64,000 bases of DNA. It comes from Streptomyces lacrimifluminis (lineage in GTDB: Bacteria > Actinomycetota > Actinomycetes > Streptomycetales > Streptomycetaceae). The notes beneath the pieces were generated by a model that did not search any database, was not told the origin of the DNA, and saw nothing but the letters and a program-made list of their open reading frames with translations. The position numbers and the translations under genes were made by a program. Position 1 is the stretch's first letter, and each line of letters starts with the position of its first letter. Of the stretch, positions 24,741-34,634 are shown one piece after another. The DNA is taken from positions 186,001 to 250,000 of the forward strand of contig NZ_BMMU01000003.1 in the NCBI RefSeq assembly GCF_014646095.1, written 5' to 3'.

Positions 24741-25288
24741 GATTCCTCTCTCCGTAGTGCGCCGCCGAGCAACAGCTCGACGATCATGTGCTTGAAGTCC
24801 TTGGGGGCGACCCGGCCCTCGCTCACGGCCCAGGCGCCGGAGGCCATGAGCCCGTAGAGCGCCTCGGTGAGCCAGGCCGGGGTGAGGTCGATGCGGAACT
24901 CGCCGCTCTGCTGGCCGCGCCGGAACAGGGCGGCGATGGCGGCGTCGATCCGGGCCCAGCCCTCGTTCTGCTCTTCGCCCTCGAACAGCTGGTTCTCGGT
25001 GTAGAGGAACGCGAGCAGTCCGGCGGCCGGTTCGAGCTCCCGCACCAGGCGGCGCACGGCCTCCTGGGCGGTGCCGTCGCCGAGTCGCGCGGCGGTCAGA
25101 GCCGCCTCGCACTCCTCGATGCCGAGCCCTTCGAGTGCCCGTACGAGCGCGTCCCGCCCCGCGAAGAGGCGGTGCAGCGTGGCCCGGCTGATTCCGGCCG
25201 CCTTGGCGACCTCGTCCATGGTGGACGTGGATTTCCGGGTGAGGAGGGCGGCTGCGCTGCGCAGCACGTGTTCACGATCGACGGACAT
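24737..25288 (-). CDS. TetR-family repressor of the MFS pump
   Basis: 183 residues. N-terminal helix-turn-helix STMDEVAKAAGISRATLHRLFAGRDALVRAL is a TetR type. The C-terminal ligand domain is all helical. ATG at 25288 with no Shine-Dalgarno; TAGTGT six bases upstream would give a leaderless transcript. It overlaps the MFS start by four bases and has an operator-like palindrome at its own promoter, so autorepression with ligand-triggered pump expression is likely. Confidence 0.9.
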   Translation of the reverse strand: MSVDREHVLRSAAALLTRKSTSTMDEVAKAAGISRATLHRLFAGRDALVRALEGLGIEECEAALTAARLGDGTAQEAVRRLVRELEPAAGLLAFLYTENQLFEGEEQNEGWARIDAAIAALFRRGQQSGEFRIDLTPAWLTEALYGLMASGAWAVSEGRVAPKDFKHMIVELLLGGALRREES

Positions 25289-25326
25289 GAGACAACACTA
25301 GACCATATGAGACATCATTGTCTCAT
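25286..25326 (-). promoter_or_regulatory. TetR operator and leaderless promoter
   Basis: A perfect 8-bp-arm palindrome, atgagaca (25307-25314) and tgtctcat (25319-25326), with 4-bp centre. A third half-site, atgagacaa, lies at 25287. On the minus strand TAGTGT at about -7 of the ATG is the -10, and the -35 falls inside the palindrome, so binding would block the polymerase. Confidence 0.65.
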
Positions 25327-25369
25327 CCCAGGCATGCGCGTGTCAGGGCTGCTCACTCGACGAAGAGCA

Positions 25370-26341
25370 TCAGTGCCAGGGCAGCTGCCCGCGTCGCTCC
25401 CAGTAGGCGCGCGGCTCCTCCACCAGCGCGGCCAGGCGCGCCAGGTGGTCCTCGTCGAGGTCGACGACCGCCGCGTGCAGATTCGAGGCGAGCTGGGCCG
25501 CCGTGGCCGCGCCGGACAGCACCACCCCGGCCCACGGCTGGCGCAGTACCACCGCGAGGGCGACGGCGTCCGCGCCCAGTCCCGTCTCCTCGGCGACCGC
25601 CCGTACGGTGTCGGGCGCCTGCCCGGCGGCGAGGCGGCCGTTGGCCATGCCCTCCTTGACGATCACCGTCAGTCCGGCGTCGTGGGCCTCGGCCAGCGCG
25701 GGCCCGACGGAGGTCTCCAGGACGTTGTACGTCGACTGGACGGTACGGAAGAGGGGCTCACCGTCGACCGTGACGGCGAGGGCGGCGCGGACGGTGTCCG
25801 CCTGGGCGGGGCCGCTGGTGGAGAAGCCGACGGTCAGGCCCTCGGCGGCGGCCTCGGCGAGACGGACGTGAAGTTCCTTGTCCGACAGGGCCGGGCTGTC
25901 GGGGGTCAGGGAGTGGATCTGGTACAGGTCGAGCCGGTCACCGAGAAGATGGCCGCTCTCGGCGCGCTGCCGCTCGTACGTCGCGAGACCGTGGTCCTTG
26001 ACCTCGTGCCGCTCGGCGTCGGTGGCCCAGTCGGCGGTGTAGGTGTAGCCCCACTTGCTGCCGATCACGATGTCGTCGATGTCGGGGCGCGTCGTCAGCC
26101 AGTCGGCGAGGAACTCCTCGGAGCGGCCGTAGGAGCGGGCCACGTCGACGTAGCGCACGCCCTGGGCGTATGCGGCGTCGAGGAGTTCGTGGGTGCGGGT
26201 GCGGAGGGTCTCTACGCTGCGGTTCTCTCCGAGGTCTTCGTCTCGGTTGAGGTTGATGTAGCCGGGGCGGGCGACTGCGGCGAGGCCGAGTCCGAGGTGG
26301 CAGGTGGGGGTTGTCGCTGTGGCCAGTCGGGTGAAGGGCAT
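25370..26341 (-). CDS. Aldo/keto reductase
   Basis: 323 residues, ATG at 26341 (MPFTRLATATTPTCHLGLG). The catalytic tetrad is readable: Asp in RYVDVARSYG, Tyr in the same stretch, Lys in IGSKWGYTYTADW and His in YQIHSLT. NADPH-binding residues sit near the C-terminus (GAATAAQLASNLHAA). Substrate unknown. It stands 80 bases upstream-facing of the TetR gene start, transcribed in the same direction. Confidence 0.87.
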   Translation of the reverse strand: MPFTRLATATTPTCHLGLGLAAVARPGYINLNRDEDLGENRSVETLRTRTHELLDAAYAQGVRYVDVARSYGRSEEFLADWLTTRPDIDDIVIGSKWGYTYTADWATDAERHEVKDHGLATYERQRAESGHLLGDRLDLYQIHSLTPDSPALSDKELHVRLAEAAAEGLTVGFSTSGPAQADTVRAALAVTVDGEPLFRTVQSTYNVLETSVGPALAEAHDAGLTVIVKEGMANGRLAAGQAPDTVRAVAEETGLGADAVALAVVLRQPWAGVVLSGAATAAQLASNLHAAVVDLDEDHLARLAALVEEPRAYWERRGQLPWH

Positions 26342-26433
26342 CGCGGGTTCCGTTCGGTCGGGTCCGGTACGGCTTCCGACCAACGTAACCCGCGATGACC
26401 TTCGGGGCGTTTGCTGCGCGAGGGGCGCCGGGG

Positions 26434-26496
26434 GTTTTTCGCCCCCGCCGCCCCTACCCGTCCCATCCTTCAGGGGCTGTGCCCCTTCGACCCCCC
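26434..26496 (+). repeat. C-rich intergenic repeat element, copy 2
   Basis: gtttttcgcccccgccgccc with ctacccgtccc, then hairpin aggggc-tgt-gcccct and ttcgacccc. Matches the copy at 4274 almost base for base. It is in the gap between argH and the aldo/keto reductase. Confidence 0.72.
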
Positions 26497-26534
26497 TCGT
26501 GCCTCAGAGCTCGGTTCTTCAGGTGCGTTGGCGA

Positions 26535-26585
26535 GTGCGGGCTCGTTGTGGCTTGTCGCGCAGTTCTCCGCGCCCCTGAAGGTGC
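26535..26585 (+). repeat. Dispersed 3'-end repeat, copy R4
   Basis: gtgcgggctcgttgtggctt followed by the core cgcgcagttctccgcgcccc. It ends 18 bases before the argH stop, on the 3' side of that minus-strand gene. Confidence 0.74.
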
Positions 26586-26602
26586 CTGCGGCCCTTCAGG
26601 GG

Positions 26603-28171
<1,569 letters not shown>

Positions 28172-29365
28172 TTACGCCTGGTCGCGCTTGGCCGCGATCT
28201 TCGACGACAGGCTGTAGATGTCGATGAAGCCCTTGGCCGCGGCCTGGTCGAAGGTGTCGCCCGTGTCGTACGTGGCGAGGTTGAAGTCGTAGAGGGAGGT
28301 GTCCGAGCGCCGGCCCGTGACCGTCGCGCGACCGCCGTGCAGGGTCATCCGGACATCGCCGTTGACGTGCTGGTTGGCCTCGTTGATGAAGCCGTCCAGG
28401 GCGCGCTTGAGCGGGGAGAACCACTGGCCGTCGTAGACCAGTTCACCCCAGCGCTGCTCGACCTGGCGCTTGTAGCGGGCGAGTTCACGCTCGACCGTGA
28501 CGTTCTCCAGTTCCTGGTGGGCCGTGATCAGGGCGATCGCGCCCGGAGCCTCGTACACCTCACGGGACTTGATGCCGACGAGACGGTCCTCGACCATGTC
28601 GATCCGGCCGATGCCCTGGGCGCCGGCCCGCTCGTTCAGCTGCTGGATCGCCTGGAGGACGGACACCGGCTTGCCGTCGATGGCGACCGGGACGCCCTCC
28701 TTGAAGGAGACGACGACCTCGTCGGCCTCGCGCGGGGTGGCCGGGTTCGAGGTGTATTCGTAGATGTCCTCGATCGGGGCGTTCCAGATGTCCTCCAGGA
28801 AGCCCGTCTCGACAGCGCGCCCGAAGACGTTCTGGTCGATGGAGTACGGGGACTTCTTGGTGGTGGCGATCGGGAGCTGCTTCTCCTCGCAGAAGGCGAT
28901 CGCCTTGTCGCGGGTCATCGCGTAGTCACGGACCGGGGCGATGCACTGGAGGTCGGGGGCGAGAGCCACGATGCCGGCCTCGAACCGCACCTGGTCGTTG
29001 CCCTTGCCCGTGCAGCCGTGGGCGACCGTGGTGGCGCCGTGCTTCTGGGCGGCGGCGACGAGGTGCTTGACGATCGTCGGCCGGGAGAGGGCGGAGACCA
29101 GCGGGTAGCGGTCCATGTAGAGGGCGTTGGCCTTGATCGCCGGAAGGCAGTACTCCTCGGCGAACTCGTCCCGGGCGTCCGCGACCTCGGCCTCGACGGC
29201 ACCGCAGGCGAGCGCGCGCTTGCGGATGACGTCCAGGTCCTCGCCGCCCTGGCCGACGTCGACCGCGACGGCGATGACCTCGGCGCCCGTCTCCTCGGCG
29301 ATCCAGCCGATGGCGACGGAGGTGTCCAGACCGCCTGAGTAGGCGAGTACGACGCGCTCGGTCAC
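28172..29365 (-). CDS. argG: Argininosuccinate synthase
   Basis: 397 residues from the GTG at 29365, with GAGGAG upstream. Pyrophosphatase-type P-loop [14 protein letters not shown], then [14 protein letters not shown] and [15 protein letters not shown] match the family. It condenses citrulline and aspartate using ATP, step seven of arginine synthesis. An 18-3-18 ARG box precedes it, so ArgR control is expected. In S. clavuligerus argG lies next to argR; here it is separated from argR by a six-gene island. Confidence 0.95.
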   Translation of the reverse strand: MTERVVLAYSGGLDTSVAIGWIAEETGAEVIAVAVDVGQGGEDLDVIRKRALACGAVEAEVADARDEFAEEYCLPAIKANALYMDRYPLVSALSRPTIVKHLVAAAQKHGATTVAHGCTGKGNDQVRFEAGIVALAPDLQCIAPVRDYAMTRDKAIAFCEEKQLPIATTKKSPYSIDQNVFGRAVETGFLEDIWNAPIEDIYEYTSNPATPREADEVVVSFKEGVPVAIDGKPVSVLQAIQQLNERAGAQGIGRIDMVEDRLVGIKSREVYEAPGAIALITAHQELENVTVERELARYKRQVEQRWGELVYDGQWFSPLKRALDGFINEANQHVNGDVRMTLHGGRATVTGRRSDTSLYDFNLATYDTGDTFDQAAAKGFIDIYSLSSKIAAKRDQA

Positions 29366-29384
29366 GGGTTTTCTCCTCACAGTG

Positions 29385-29423
29385 CATTCGCTGACATGCA
29401 TGAGTATGCAGGACTCTGCATGG
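29385..29423 (-). promoter_or_regulatory. ARG box (ArgR operator) upstream of argG
   Basis: Two 18-bp imperfect palindromes separated by 3 bp. The promoter-distal one, 29406-29423, reads CCATGCAGAGTCCTGCAT on the minus strand; the proximal one is 29385-29402. The 18-3-18 layout is that of ArgR hexamer sites. The argG GTG lies 20 bases downstream. Confidence 0.75.
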
Positions 29424-29572
29424 TTCGTCAATCTCGAAGAATTTCCAGGGATCTTTGACGAGCCTTTGAACATGCGAAACCGCTTACCCGTACCTCACGC
29501 CAGACGCAGGCGCCGCGTCTGTACACCGACTGGAACCACACAGCCACCCCCTGACCCGAGTGAGGCATCCGC

Positions 29573-30430
29573 ATGTCCAGGGCTCTTCCGAAGTACAACA
29601 AGCGTCGTGTGGGCATCATCGGCGGCGCCGCCGCGGTGGCTCTGTCCGGCGCGATCGTCGCCGGCTCCGCCCTTGCCGGGGAAACGTCCAAGAACAACAC
29701 CACGGCCAAGGCGACCACCAAGGCCGCGACCGCGACGGTGAACTGCCCGGCGGTCGCGAACAGACTGCCCGCGATCCCGGCGTCGGCGAAGGCCGAGGTC
29801 GACCGCAACCTCGCCCTGCTCAACACGCAGATCGCCGAGGCCAACAAGCGCATCGTCGACACCCAGGGCCAGGGCGGTCCCAACTTCGTCCAGAACGCGA
29901 TCGTCGGTCCGCTCAAGGACAAGCGCGTGGCGACCATCAACCGCATCGCCACCGCCATCGGCCGCACCGCCGCCAAGCCGGTCGGCCTCGACGCCCTGGC
30001 GCCCTGCACCCTCAACGGCGCCGGGGCCGCAGCGGCGCCGCAGGCGGGCGGCAACACCGGTAACGCGGGCAACACGGGTAACGCCGGGAACACCGGCAAC
30101 ACGGGTAATGCCGGCAACGCGGGCAACAACAACGGCGCCGGCACCATCAGCTGCCCGGACGTGGCCTCGCGCCTGCCCGCGATCCCGGCGTCGGCGCAGG
30201 CCGAGGTCACCCGCAACCTCGCCCTGCTCAACACGCAGATCAGCGAGGCCAACACGCGGCTCGTGAACACGGTCGGCCAGGGCGGTCCCAACTTCGTCCA
30301 GAACGCGATCGTGGGCCCGCTCAAGGACAAGCGCGTGGCGACCATCAACCGCATCGCCACCGCCATCGGCCGCACCGCCGCCAAGCCGACCGGCCTCGAC
30401 TCGCTGGCCGCCTGCACGTTCACCAAGTGA
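29573..30430 (+). CDS. Secreted protein with two near-identical 88-residue Cys-bounded repeats
   Basis: 285 residues. A signal peptide (KRRVGIIGGAAAVALSGAIVAGSALA) is followed by two copies of one domain: Cys58-Cys145 and Cys194-Cys281, each exactly 88 residues from first to last Cys, differing at about a dozen positions. The block QGGPNFVQNAIVGPLKDKR is identical in both. A linker of GNTGNAG repeats (about 158-190) joins them. A disulphide between the bounding Cys of each unit is likely. No family is recognised. ATG at 29573 with GAGTGAGG upstream. The DNA repeats are nearly identical, so duplication is recent or conserved by conversion. Confidence 0.72.
   Translation: MSRALPKYNKRRVGIIGGAAAVALSGAIVAGSALAGETSKNNTTAKATTKAATATVNCPAVANRLPAIPASAKAEVDRNLALLNTQIAEANKRIVDTQGQGGPNFVQNAIVGPLKDKRVATINRIATAIGRTAAKPVGLDALAPCTLNGAGAAAAPQAGGNTGNAGNTGNAGNTGNTGNAGNAGNNNGAGTISCPDVASRLPAIPASAQAEVTRNLALLNTQISEANTRLVNTVGQGGPNFVQNAIVGPLKDKRVATINRIATAIGRTAAKPTGLDSLAACTFTK
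29744..30007 (+). repeat. Coding repeat unit 1 (88 codons)
   Basis: Encodes Cys58 to Cys145 of the secreted protein. It aligns without gaps to 30152-30415, with about 75 consecutive codons nearly the same. Confidence 0.8.
30152..30415 (+). repeat. Coding repeat unit 2 (88 codons)
   Basis: Encodes Cys194 to Cys281, the second copy. The distance between unit starts is 408 bases. Confidence 0.8.
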
Positions 30431-30443
30431 CGTGACAGGCACT

Positions 30444-30481
30444 GTGGCCGCCCCGACGCAAGCGCCGGCCGGGGCGGCCAC
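30444..30481 (+). terminator. Terminator hairpin after the secreted repeat protein
   Basis: A 12-bp perfect stem gtggccgccccg (30444-30455) with cggggcggccac (30470-30481), 14-base loop. It lies 14 bases after the stop. GC-rich without a U run. Confidence 0.7.
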
Positions 30482-30570
30482 GGGCCTGCACAGCGCCACG
30501 GCGCCACAGCCGTGGACACGTCGCCCAAACCCTTAGACAGGCGAACGACTTTCCCGGACAATGATCGGTC

Positions 30571-31158
30571 ATGGGAAAGACATACGAACGCATCGACGGC
30601 CGCCTGCGTACGTTCATCGAGGCGCAGCCCCTCTTCTTCACCGCGACCGCCCCGCTGTCCGGCGACGGTACGGTCAACGTCTCCCCCAAGGGCCTCAAGG
30701 GCTCCTTCGTGATCCTCGACGAGCGAGCCGTGGCGTATCTCGACTTCGCGGGCAGCACCGCCGAGACCGTCGCCCATCTGCGCGAGAACGGCCGGATCAC
30801 GCTCATGTGGTGTGCCTTCGAGGGCCCGCCGAACATCGTCCGGGTGCACGGCCGCGGCGAGCCGGTCTTCCGTGACGACCCGCGCTTCCCCGAACTCCTC
30901 GCCCGCTTCCCGGACATCGACGCCACCGCGCACGGCCTGCGCGCCATCATCGTCGTACACGCCGAACTCGTCCGGGACAGCTGCGGATACTCGGTGCCCT
31001 TCATGTCGTACGACGGCGACCGCGATCTGCACGCCAGACGCTTCGCGCGTGAGGACGACGCCTCGCTCAGCGCCTACTTCGAGAAGAAGGACCACATCGC
31101 GACGAGCCTGGACGGACTACCGGGGCTGCCGTTGCCGCTCCCGCCCAGTACGGTCTGA
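30571..31158 (+). CDS. Pyridoxamine 5'-phosphate oxidase-like flavin-binding protein
   Basis: 195 residues of the PNPOx-like split-barrel family: FFTATAPLSGDGTVNVSPKG, ITLMWCAFEGPPNIVRVHGRG and the C-terminal FMN/F420-site pattern. Such proteins bind FMN or F420 and reduce small molecules; true pyridoxamine oxidation is unlikely from the fold variant. ATG at 30571; no Shine-Dalgarno seen. It is followed after 3 bases by the L,D-transpeptidase gene. Confidence 0.78.
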   Translation: MGKTYERIDGRLRTFIEAQPLFFTATAPLSGDGTVNVSPKGLKGSFVILDERAVAYLDFAGSTAETVAHLRENGRITLMWCAFEGPPNIVRVHGRGEPVFRDDPRFPELLARFPDIDATAHGLRAIIVVHAELVRDSCGYSVPFMSYDGDRDLHARRFAREDDASLSAYFEKKDHIATSLDGLPGLPLPLPPSTV

Positions 31159-31161
31159 GCC

Positions 31162-31866
31162 ATGCGTCCCGCAGCCGCCGTCGTCCTCGCCACCGCGTCC
31201 CTTCTCCTGCTCGCCCCCGGTGCCCCTCCCACGGCCGCGCCGCCGCTGCCCGCCCTGCTGGCCGACACCGGCGGCGGCTCCCAGCTGATCACCGCTCAGG
31301 CGCCGCGCACCAAGGCGACCTCGGGCACGCTCACCTGGTGGAACCTGCGCGACGGGACATGGACGAAGGCCGGTTCCGCGCCCGCCCGCTTCGGTGCGAA
31401 CGGGCTCGTCGAGGGCGGCTCCCGCAGACAGGGCACGAACACCACCCCGACCGGGCTGTACGACCTGCCGTACGCCTTCGGCATCAAGGCGGCGCCCAGC
31501 GGCACCAAGGTGGCCTACCGGCCCGTGCGCCAGAACTCCTGGTGGTGCCAGGACAACGACTCGCGCTCCTACAACCGCTGGACCGAGCCCCGCCCCGCCG
31601 ACTGCCGGGCGGCCGAGTCCGAGCACCTGATCTCGTACACGCAGCAGTACGCCCACGCGTATGTCATCGCCTTCAACTACGCCAAGCCGGTACGAGAGCG
31701 CGGAGCGGGCATCTTCCTGCACGTCAACGGGCGTGCCGCGACGGCAGGTTGTGTGTCGGTGCCGGCGGAGGCGATGCGGGCGATCCTGGCGTGGGCCGAT
31801 CCGGCCCGCCGGCCGCACATCGCGATCGGTACGGAGAGCGGGCCGACCGCCATCGTCCGCTACTGA
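31162..31866 (+). CDS. Exported L,D-transpeptidase-family protein (YkuD-like)
   Basis: 234 residues with a signal peptide (AAVVLATASLLLLAPGAPP). The catalytic stretch HVNGRAATAGCVSVP carries the His and the Cys of the YkuD active site. It also has QNSWWCQDNDSRSYNRW, an Ala/Trp-rich surface. It would cross-link peptidoglycan stem peptides or attach proteins to them. Start ATG 3 bases after the previous stop, likely co-translated. Its function in the island is unclear. Confidence 0.82.
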   Translation: MRPAAAVVLATASLLLLAPGAPPTAAPPLPALLADTGGGSQLITAQAPRTKATSGTLTWWNLRDGTWTKAGSAPARFGANGLVEGGSRRQGTNTTPTGLYDLPYAFGIKAAPSGTKVAYRPVRQNSWWCQDNDSRSYNRWTEPRPADCRAAESEHLISYTQQYAHAYVIAFNYAKPVRERGAGIFLHVNGRAATAGCVSVPAEAMRAILAWADPARRPHIAIGTESGPTAIVRY

Positions 31867-32068
31867 GCCTCACTCGGCTCTCCGGGCGTCGCCGGGCGGC
31901 TCTGGGGGCCTCCTCTGGGCGCCTCCGGTGCATCGCCGGAACGGGGTGTTACCGGCCGTCACCCCATTTAACTGTGGACTTATCGGGTCACTGAACACTC
32001 AGCGGCCGTGGCACGTATGTGTGGGCCAAGGGGCCAAGCCTCTCTCGACCCCGTCCCACGGAGGAACC

Positions 32069-33451
32069 GTGACCACCACGATCGCAGGCGGACGTGCCGC
32101 GCGGCGCCAGACGATGCGCCGCATCCGACCCCGCCGCTCCCCCGCCGTCCCGCTGCTGCTCGCCGTAGCGGCGGGCGCGGCCGGAGTGATCTGGCTCTGG
32201 TGGAGCAACACGCCCTCCCTGGCCGACACCACCGCCCAGATCATCGCGGCCGGCCGGATCACCGGTCTGCTCGGCGGCTACCTGATGGCGCTGGTGGTTC
32301 TCCAGATGGCCCGGGTGCCCGCGCTGGAACGCCGGGTCGGGTCGGACCGGGTGGCGCGCTGGCACGCGATGAGCGGCCGGTACACGCTCTGCCTGGTCGT
32401 GGCGCACGTCGTTCTGATCATGTACGGGTACGCCCTCCAGGCCGGGAACACGTTCTCCGGCATCGTCCAGCAGACGGTCGACTCGGTGAACCAGCTGCCC
32501 GACATGGGCAAGGCGGCGATCGGCACGGGTGTGCTGGTGTTCATCGGGCTCATCTCCATCGGCCCGGTCCGGCGGATGATCCCGTACGACCTCTGGTACC
32601 ACGTGCACCTGCTGACGTACGCGGCAACGTTCCTGACCTTCTGGCACCAGCTGTCCACGGGCAACGAGTTCGTCGTCGAGCCGGCCGCGAAGACCGCCTG
32701 GTACGCGCTGTACGGCACGGTGACCGCGCTGGTCCTCTGGTACCGCATCGTCACGCCGATCCGGCTGAACATGCGCCACCGGCTGCGGGTCGAGGCGGTC
32801 ATCGAGGAGACCCCGGGCATCGTGTCCGTGCTGATGAGCGGCCGGAAGCTGCACCGGATGGGCGCCGAGGCGGGCCAGTTCTTCCGCTGGCGCTTCCTGG
32901 CCCCCGGTATGCGGTTCAGCTCGCACCCGTACTCGCTGTCGGCGGCACCCCGCCCCAACATGCTGCGCATCACCGTGAAGGCGATCGGCGACCACAGCTC
33001 GGCCCTGCGCGACCTGGAGCCCGGCACCCGCGTGTGGGCCGAGGGCCCGTACGGCGCTCTGACCGCCTCCAAGCGCAGCCAGGGCAAGGTGCTGCTGGTG
33101 GCCGGCGGTGTCGGCATCACCCCGATGCGCGCCCTGTTCGAGACCCTGCCCGGCGCGGCGGGCGACCTGACCCTTCTCTACCGGGCCAACAGCACCCAGG
33201 ACCTGGCCCTGTGGGACGAGCTGGCGACCATCGCCAACGAGCGCGGCGCCCGTCTCATGTACGCGGTGAACAGCCCCGACGGGGAGCGCCCGGACATCTC
33301 GCCCGAGTCGCTGCGACGGAAGCTGCCGGACATCGACGACCACGACGTCTTCCTGTGCGGGCCGCCCGGCTTCGCGCAGGGTGTGTACGAGGCACTTCGC
33401 GGCGCGGGTGTTCCGGCGCGCCGTATCCACCACGAGTCGTTCGAGATGTGA
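32069..33451 (+). CDS. Membrane ferric-reductase-type FAD/NAD(P)H oxidoreductase
   Basis: 460 residues; GTG at 32069 with GGAGGA upstream. The N-terminal half is a ferric-reductase-like membrane domain with about six helices; His99/His113 and His178-180/His193 are spaced as heme-b ligands. The C-terminal half is a ferredoxin-reductase fold: FAD motif RFSSHPYSLSA (283-292), nucleotide motif GGVGITPMRALFE and GPPGFAQGVY. It would move electrons from cytosolic NAD(P)H through heme to the outer face. The next two genes encode an FMN carrier and its loader, which are its probable acceptor and maturase. Confidence 0.86.
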   Translation: MTTTIAGGRAARRQTMRRIRPRRSPAVPLLLAVAAGAAGVIWLWWSNTPSLADTTAQIIAAGRITGLLGGYLMALVVLQMARVPALERRVGSDRVARWHAMSGRYTLCLVVAHVVLIMYGYALQAGNTFSGIVQQTVDSVNQLPDMGKAAIGTGVLVFIGLISIGPVRRMIPYDLWYHVHLLTYAATFLTFWHQLSTGNEFVVEPAAKTAWYALYGTVTALVLWYRIVTPIRLNMRHRLRVEAVIEETPGIVSVLMSGRKLHRMGAEAGQFFRWRFLAPGMRFSSHPYSLSAAPRPNMLRITVKAIGDHSSALRDLEPGTRVWAEGPYGALTASKRSQGKVLLVAGGVGITPMRALFETLPGAAGDLTLLYRANSTQDLALWDELATIANERGARLMYAVNSPDGERPDISPESLRRKLPDIDDHDVFLCGPPGFAQGVYEALRGAGVPARRIHHESFEM

Positions 33452-33470
33452 GCGACGGGAGCCAGGAGCG

Positions 33471-34634
33471 ATGAAGAAGAGTCACCCCTTTCGGCGCGTC
33501 ATGCTGGCGAGCGCCGCCACAGTTTCCGGAATCGTGCTGCTGCTGACGCTGAAGCCGTCGTCGGACCCCGGGTCCGCGCAGGCTGCCGGCGCTCTGCCGC
33601 AGCAGACGGCCGCGGCACAGGAGTCGGCCCAGGGCGGTGCGGCCCCCAAGGACGGCACCTTCACCGGCGACACGATCAAGACCCGGTACGGTCCGGTCCA
33701 GGTCCGCATCACGGTCAGCGGCGGCAAGATCACCAAGGCGGAGGCGCTGCAGTCGCCCAAGGGCGGTCAGAGCGACCAGATCTCCGGCAACGCGATCCCC
33801 AAGCTCAACCAGGAGGCGGTCGCCGCCGGCACCGAGGGCATCGACGCGGTCTCCGGCGCCACCTACACGAGCGCGGGCTACGGGAAGTCGCTGCAGTCCG
33901 CCCTGGACAAGGCCAGTGCCGGTACGGGCGCCACCGGGGGCGGCGGTGCGGCCCAGGCCGCCACGGTCACCGGCGACGCGGTCGACACCCAGTACGGTCC
34001 CGTCCAGGTCCGCATCACGGTCAGCGGCGGCAAGATCACCAAGGCGGAGGCGGTGAAGTCGCCCACCGGCGGCCAGAGCACCCAGATCTCCGGCGACGCG
34101 ATCCCCAAGCTCAACCAGGAAGCGGTCGCCGCCGGCACGGCGAACATCGACGCGATCTCGGGCGCCAGCTACACCAGCGCGGGCTACAAGAAGTCGCTGC
34201 AGTCGGCCCTGGACAAGGTTCCCGCCGCGGAACCGGACAAGGGGACGGGCGCGGACGCTGCTCCGGCCGCCCCGGCCCCCGGCTCGGCAGCGGATTCGGG
34301 TGGCGCGGCGAGCGGTGCGGCGGAAGGCGGTGCGGCCGAAGGCGGTGCGACCTCCAACGGGGGCGGCACGTACACCGGAAGCGTGGTCCAGACGGAGTAC
34401 GGCCCGGTGCAGGTCCGGGTCACGCTGACCAAGGGCAGGATCACCTCGGCGTCGGCGGTCCAGGCGCCCAGTGGCGGCCGGAGCGACCAGATCTCCGGGG
34501 ACGCGATCCCCAAGCTCAACCAGGAGGCGGTGACGGCGGGCGATGGCGACATCGACGCGGTGTCCGGCGCCAGCTACACCAGCGCCGGCTACAAGAAGTC
34601 CCTCCAGTCGGCCCTGGACCAGGCCGGTGGTTGA
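33471..34634 (+). CDS. Exported triple FMN-binding-domain protein
   Basis: 387 residues. A signal-anchor (MLASAATVSGIVLLLTL) and a linker lead to three FMN_bind domains: 61-147, 165-248 and 298-383. Each ends in the flavinylation motif S-G-A-[TS]-Y-T, with attachment Thr133, Thr235 and Thr370. Between domains 2 and 3 there is an Ala/Gly-rich linker (GAAEGGAAEGG). Domains 1 and 2 share long DNA runs. Three covalent flavins on one exported chain would form an electron-relay wire. ATG at 33471 with AGGAG upstream; 19 bases after the reductase. Confidence 0.9.
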   Translation: MKKSHPFRRVMLASAATVSGIVLLLTLKPSSDPGSAQAAGALPQQTAAAQESAQGGAAPKDGTFTGDTIKTRYGPVQVRITVSGGKITKAEALQSPKGGQSDQISGNAIPKLNQEAVAAGTEGIDAVSGATYTSAGYGKSLQSALDKASAGTGATGGGGAAQAATVTGDAVDTQYGPVQVRITVSGGKITKAEAVKSPTGGQSTQISGDAIPKLNQEAVAAGTANIDAISGASYTSAGYKKSLQSALDKVPAAEPDKGTGADAAPAAPAPGSAADSGGAASGAAEGGAAEGGATSNGGGTYTGSVVQTEYGPVQVRVTLTKGRITSASAVQAPSGGRSDQISGDAIPKLNQEAVTAGDGDIDAVSGASYTSAGYKKSLQSALDQAGG

